Positions 62,872-64,000 of a stretch of 64,000 nt of DNA are shown in pieces (positions within the stretch are counted from its first letter, which is position 1; each line of letters starts with the position of its first letter). The notes below the pieces were generated by a model. That model saw nothing but the letters and a program-made list of their open reading frames with translations, made no database searches and was not told the DNA's origin. A program made the position numbers and the translations under genes. The stretch is from Simplicispira psychrophila DSM 11588 (GTDB lineage Bacteria; Pseudomonadota; Gammaproteobacteria; Burkholderiales; Burkholderiaceae_C): assembly GCF_000688255.1 (NCBI RefSeq), contig NZ_JHYS01000005.1:1-64000 (forward strand), written 5' to 3'.

Positions 62872-64000
62872 ATGAACACGATTCAACGTTTTAAGCCGCC
62901 GTTTCTGGCCTGCATGGCCGTGGGGCTGTTGGGTGCGGTGGCTGTCCTGCTGACGGCGGATGGGGGTGGGTTGGCCATCGGCCTAGCCGTTGTGCTGGTG
63001 GCCGTCGGCGCCGCCGTGGGCCTGTGGGTGGCTCGTGGCCAGGCCCAGTTGCTTGAGCAAATTCAGTCTTATGTTGCCGACCAAGCCCAATTCACCAGCG
63101 AAGTAGTGCCCATCTGGAAAAGGCATATCGACACCTCGCGCGAGCAAATGGAGACCGCCATCAATGCCCTGTCCGAGCAATTTGCCGGCATCGTTGACAA
63201 AATCGATGCCACCATCCAGGCCACCTCCCTTGAAACCGATGACCTGGCCAGCGGTGACAACAGTTTGGCGGCGGTGTTTGGGCGCAACGAGGCCCAGCTG
63301 GGGGCCTTGGTAGCGGTGCAAAACGATGCCACCCTGCGCATGGATGCCATGGTGATCAAAGTGCAGGGGATGGATCGCTTCATTGTGGAACTGCAAGACA
63401 TGGCCACCGATGTGGACCGGATTGCACAGCAAACCAACCTGCTGGCACTCAATGCCGCCATCGAGGCTGCCCGTGCCGGTGAAATGGGCCGTGGTTTTGC
63501 CGTGGTGGCCAAGGAATTTCGCATGTTGTCCAACCAGTCAGGCGAAACGGGGCGGCGCATTGCCGAGAAGGTCACCGTCATCAGCGCAGCTATTTTGGAA
63601 ACCTGCGAACTGGTCAAGGGGTCGGTCACACAAGAAGAGCATTCGCTGACCACTTCCCAGGCCACCATTGCCAAGGTACTGGCGGATTTCAAGTCCGTCA
63701 TCGACACCTTTCAAAACTCCAGTGAAGTGCTCAGGCAGGAAAGCATGGGCATTCAAGACCAGATCAACCAGGCGCTGGTGGCGTTTCAGTTTCAGGACCG
63801 GGTCAGCCAAATTCTGACCCAGGTGATCAAAAACATGGAGCTGATGCCCACTGTGCTCGGCGAATCGCAGCAGACCTACGCGGCTACCGGGGTACTGCAG
63901 GCCGCAGACCCTCAGCGTGTGCTGGGTGAGTTGCAAAAAACCTATGTCATGGCCGACCAGCACGTCGTCCACCAAGGTGGCAAGCTGGCACAGCAGGCAG
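62872..64000 (+). CDS. Methyl-accepting chemotaxis-like signalling protein (cut by window end)
   Basis: At least 376 aa, still open at base 64000. Two membrane helices (about 11-27 and 33-53) are joined by a loop of only a few residues, so there is no periplasmic sensor domain. The cytoplasmic part contains the receptor hairpin tip [38 protein letters not shown], which contacts CheA/CheW-type partners. After it comes [18 protein letters not shown], unlike classic methylation helices. Such proteins often sit with CheY-like and other Che genes, which may follow beyond the window. ATG 62872 has no good ribosome site. Confidence 0.85.
   Translation, partial: MNTIQRFKPPFLACMAVGLLGAVAVLLTADGGGLAIGLAVVLVAVGAAVGLWVARGQAQLLEQIQSYVADQAQFTSEVVPIWKRHIDTSREQMETAINALSEQFAGIVDKIDATIQATSLETDDLASGDNSLAAVFGRNEAQLGALVAVQNDATLRMDAMVIKVQGMDRFIVELQDMATDVDRIAQQTNLLALNAAIEAARAGEMGRGFAVVAKEFRMLSNQSGETGRRIAEKVTVISAAILETCELVKGSVTQEEHSLTTSQATIAKVLADFKSVIDTFQNSSEVLRQESMGIQDQINQALVAFQFQDRVSQILTQVIKNMELMPTVLGESQQTYAATGVLQAADPQRVLGELQKTYVMADQHVVHQGGKLAQQA

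Noticed and set aside
1-64000. CRISPR arrays, prophage, rRNA operons
   Set aside because: No regularly spaced direct repeats, phage structural genes or rRNA sequence were seen in the window.

Overview
The window looks like a chromosomal segment of a betaproteobacterium of the order Burkholderiales, most likely family Comamonadaceae (Rhodoferax/Polaromonas/Acidovorax-like). The reasons are high GC, dense housekeeping genes with family-typical neighbourhoods (dusB-fis-purH; coxB-coxA-ctaG-coxC-surf1-ctaA-ctaB-sco1), DUF3683, DUF2909, DUF2970, DUF1841 and DUF2256 proteins, and a dispersed AT-rich repeat with an ATAGCTA..AGCGC core that I associate with this family. The assignment is inference, not a database result.

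Layout. Positions 1-1100 are a decayed accessory edge: the 3' end of an IS200-type tnpA with its end hairpin, then a 5'-truncated cytochrome c gene frameshifted by a 7-bp tandem duplication. Next come a DUF3147 membrane protein, a HIT protein coupled to a 1305-aa FAD/Fe-S dehydrogenase, serA, ugpQ, phrB and rpoH, the last preceded by a CIRCE-like operator. Positions 11092-20315 hold a complete caa3-type cytochrome c oxidase operon on the minus strand with its assembly factors (Cox11, SURF1, heme A and heme O synthases, Sco1, a second Sco-like protein and an unlisted-size 36-aa membrane protein); a DUF2909 gene lies inside it on the other strand. Then follow a BioC-like methyltransferase, a ComF protein, trmL, a DUF4148 protein, egtB-egtD (ergothioneine-type chemistry), a LysE exporter, a Kef-type antiporter, a DUF1841 protein and a di-heme cytochrome.

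Positions 29914-38779 are a tight five-gene run: MoxR ATPase, GNAT acetyltransferase, VWA/CoxE protein, tamA, tamB. It is followed by a tnpB element interrupted by one in-frame amber codon, tRNA-Arg(CCU), a REP-like inverted repeat, purH, fis, dusB, a YqaA membrane protein and an APH/P-loop fusion kinase.

Positions 45580-55187 are the most interesting block. A seven-gene minus-strand operon (FAD oxidoreductase, DUF1365, Cfa-like lipid methyltransferase, MFS transporter, DUF3833 lipoprotein, SDR, NTF2-like) faces a MerR regulator with a B12-type sensor domain, DUF2256, an SDR and a TIGR01777 protein. The divergent promoter region carries a 13-bp palindrome placed exactly between -35 and -10. 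This resembles light- or singlet-oxygen-inducible membrane-lipid modification loci. The window ends with ychF, a UbiH-type hydroxylase, dsbC, an M61 peptidase, enoyl-CoA hydratase, tRNA-Met, miaB and a truncated methyl-accepting protein gene. A short dispersed repeat occurs about ten times and in several places has become part of a coding sequence, including the whole Sco1 signal peptide.
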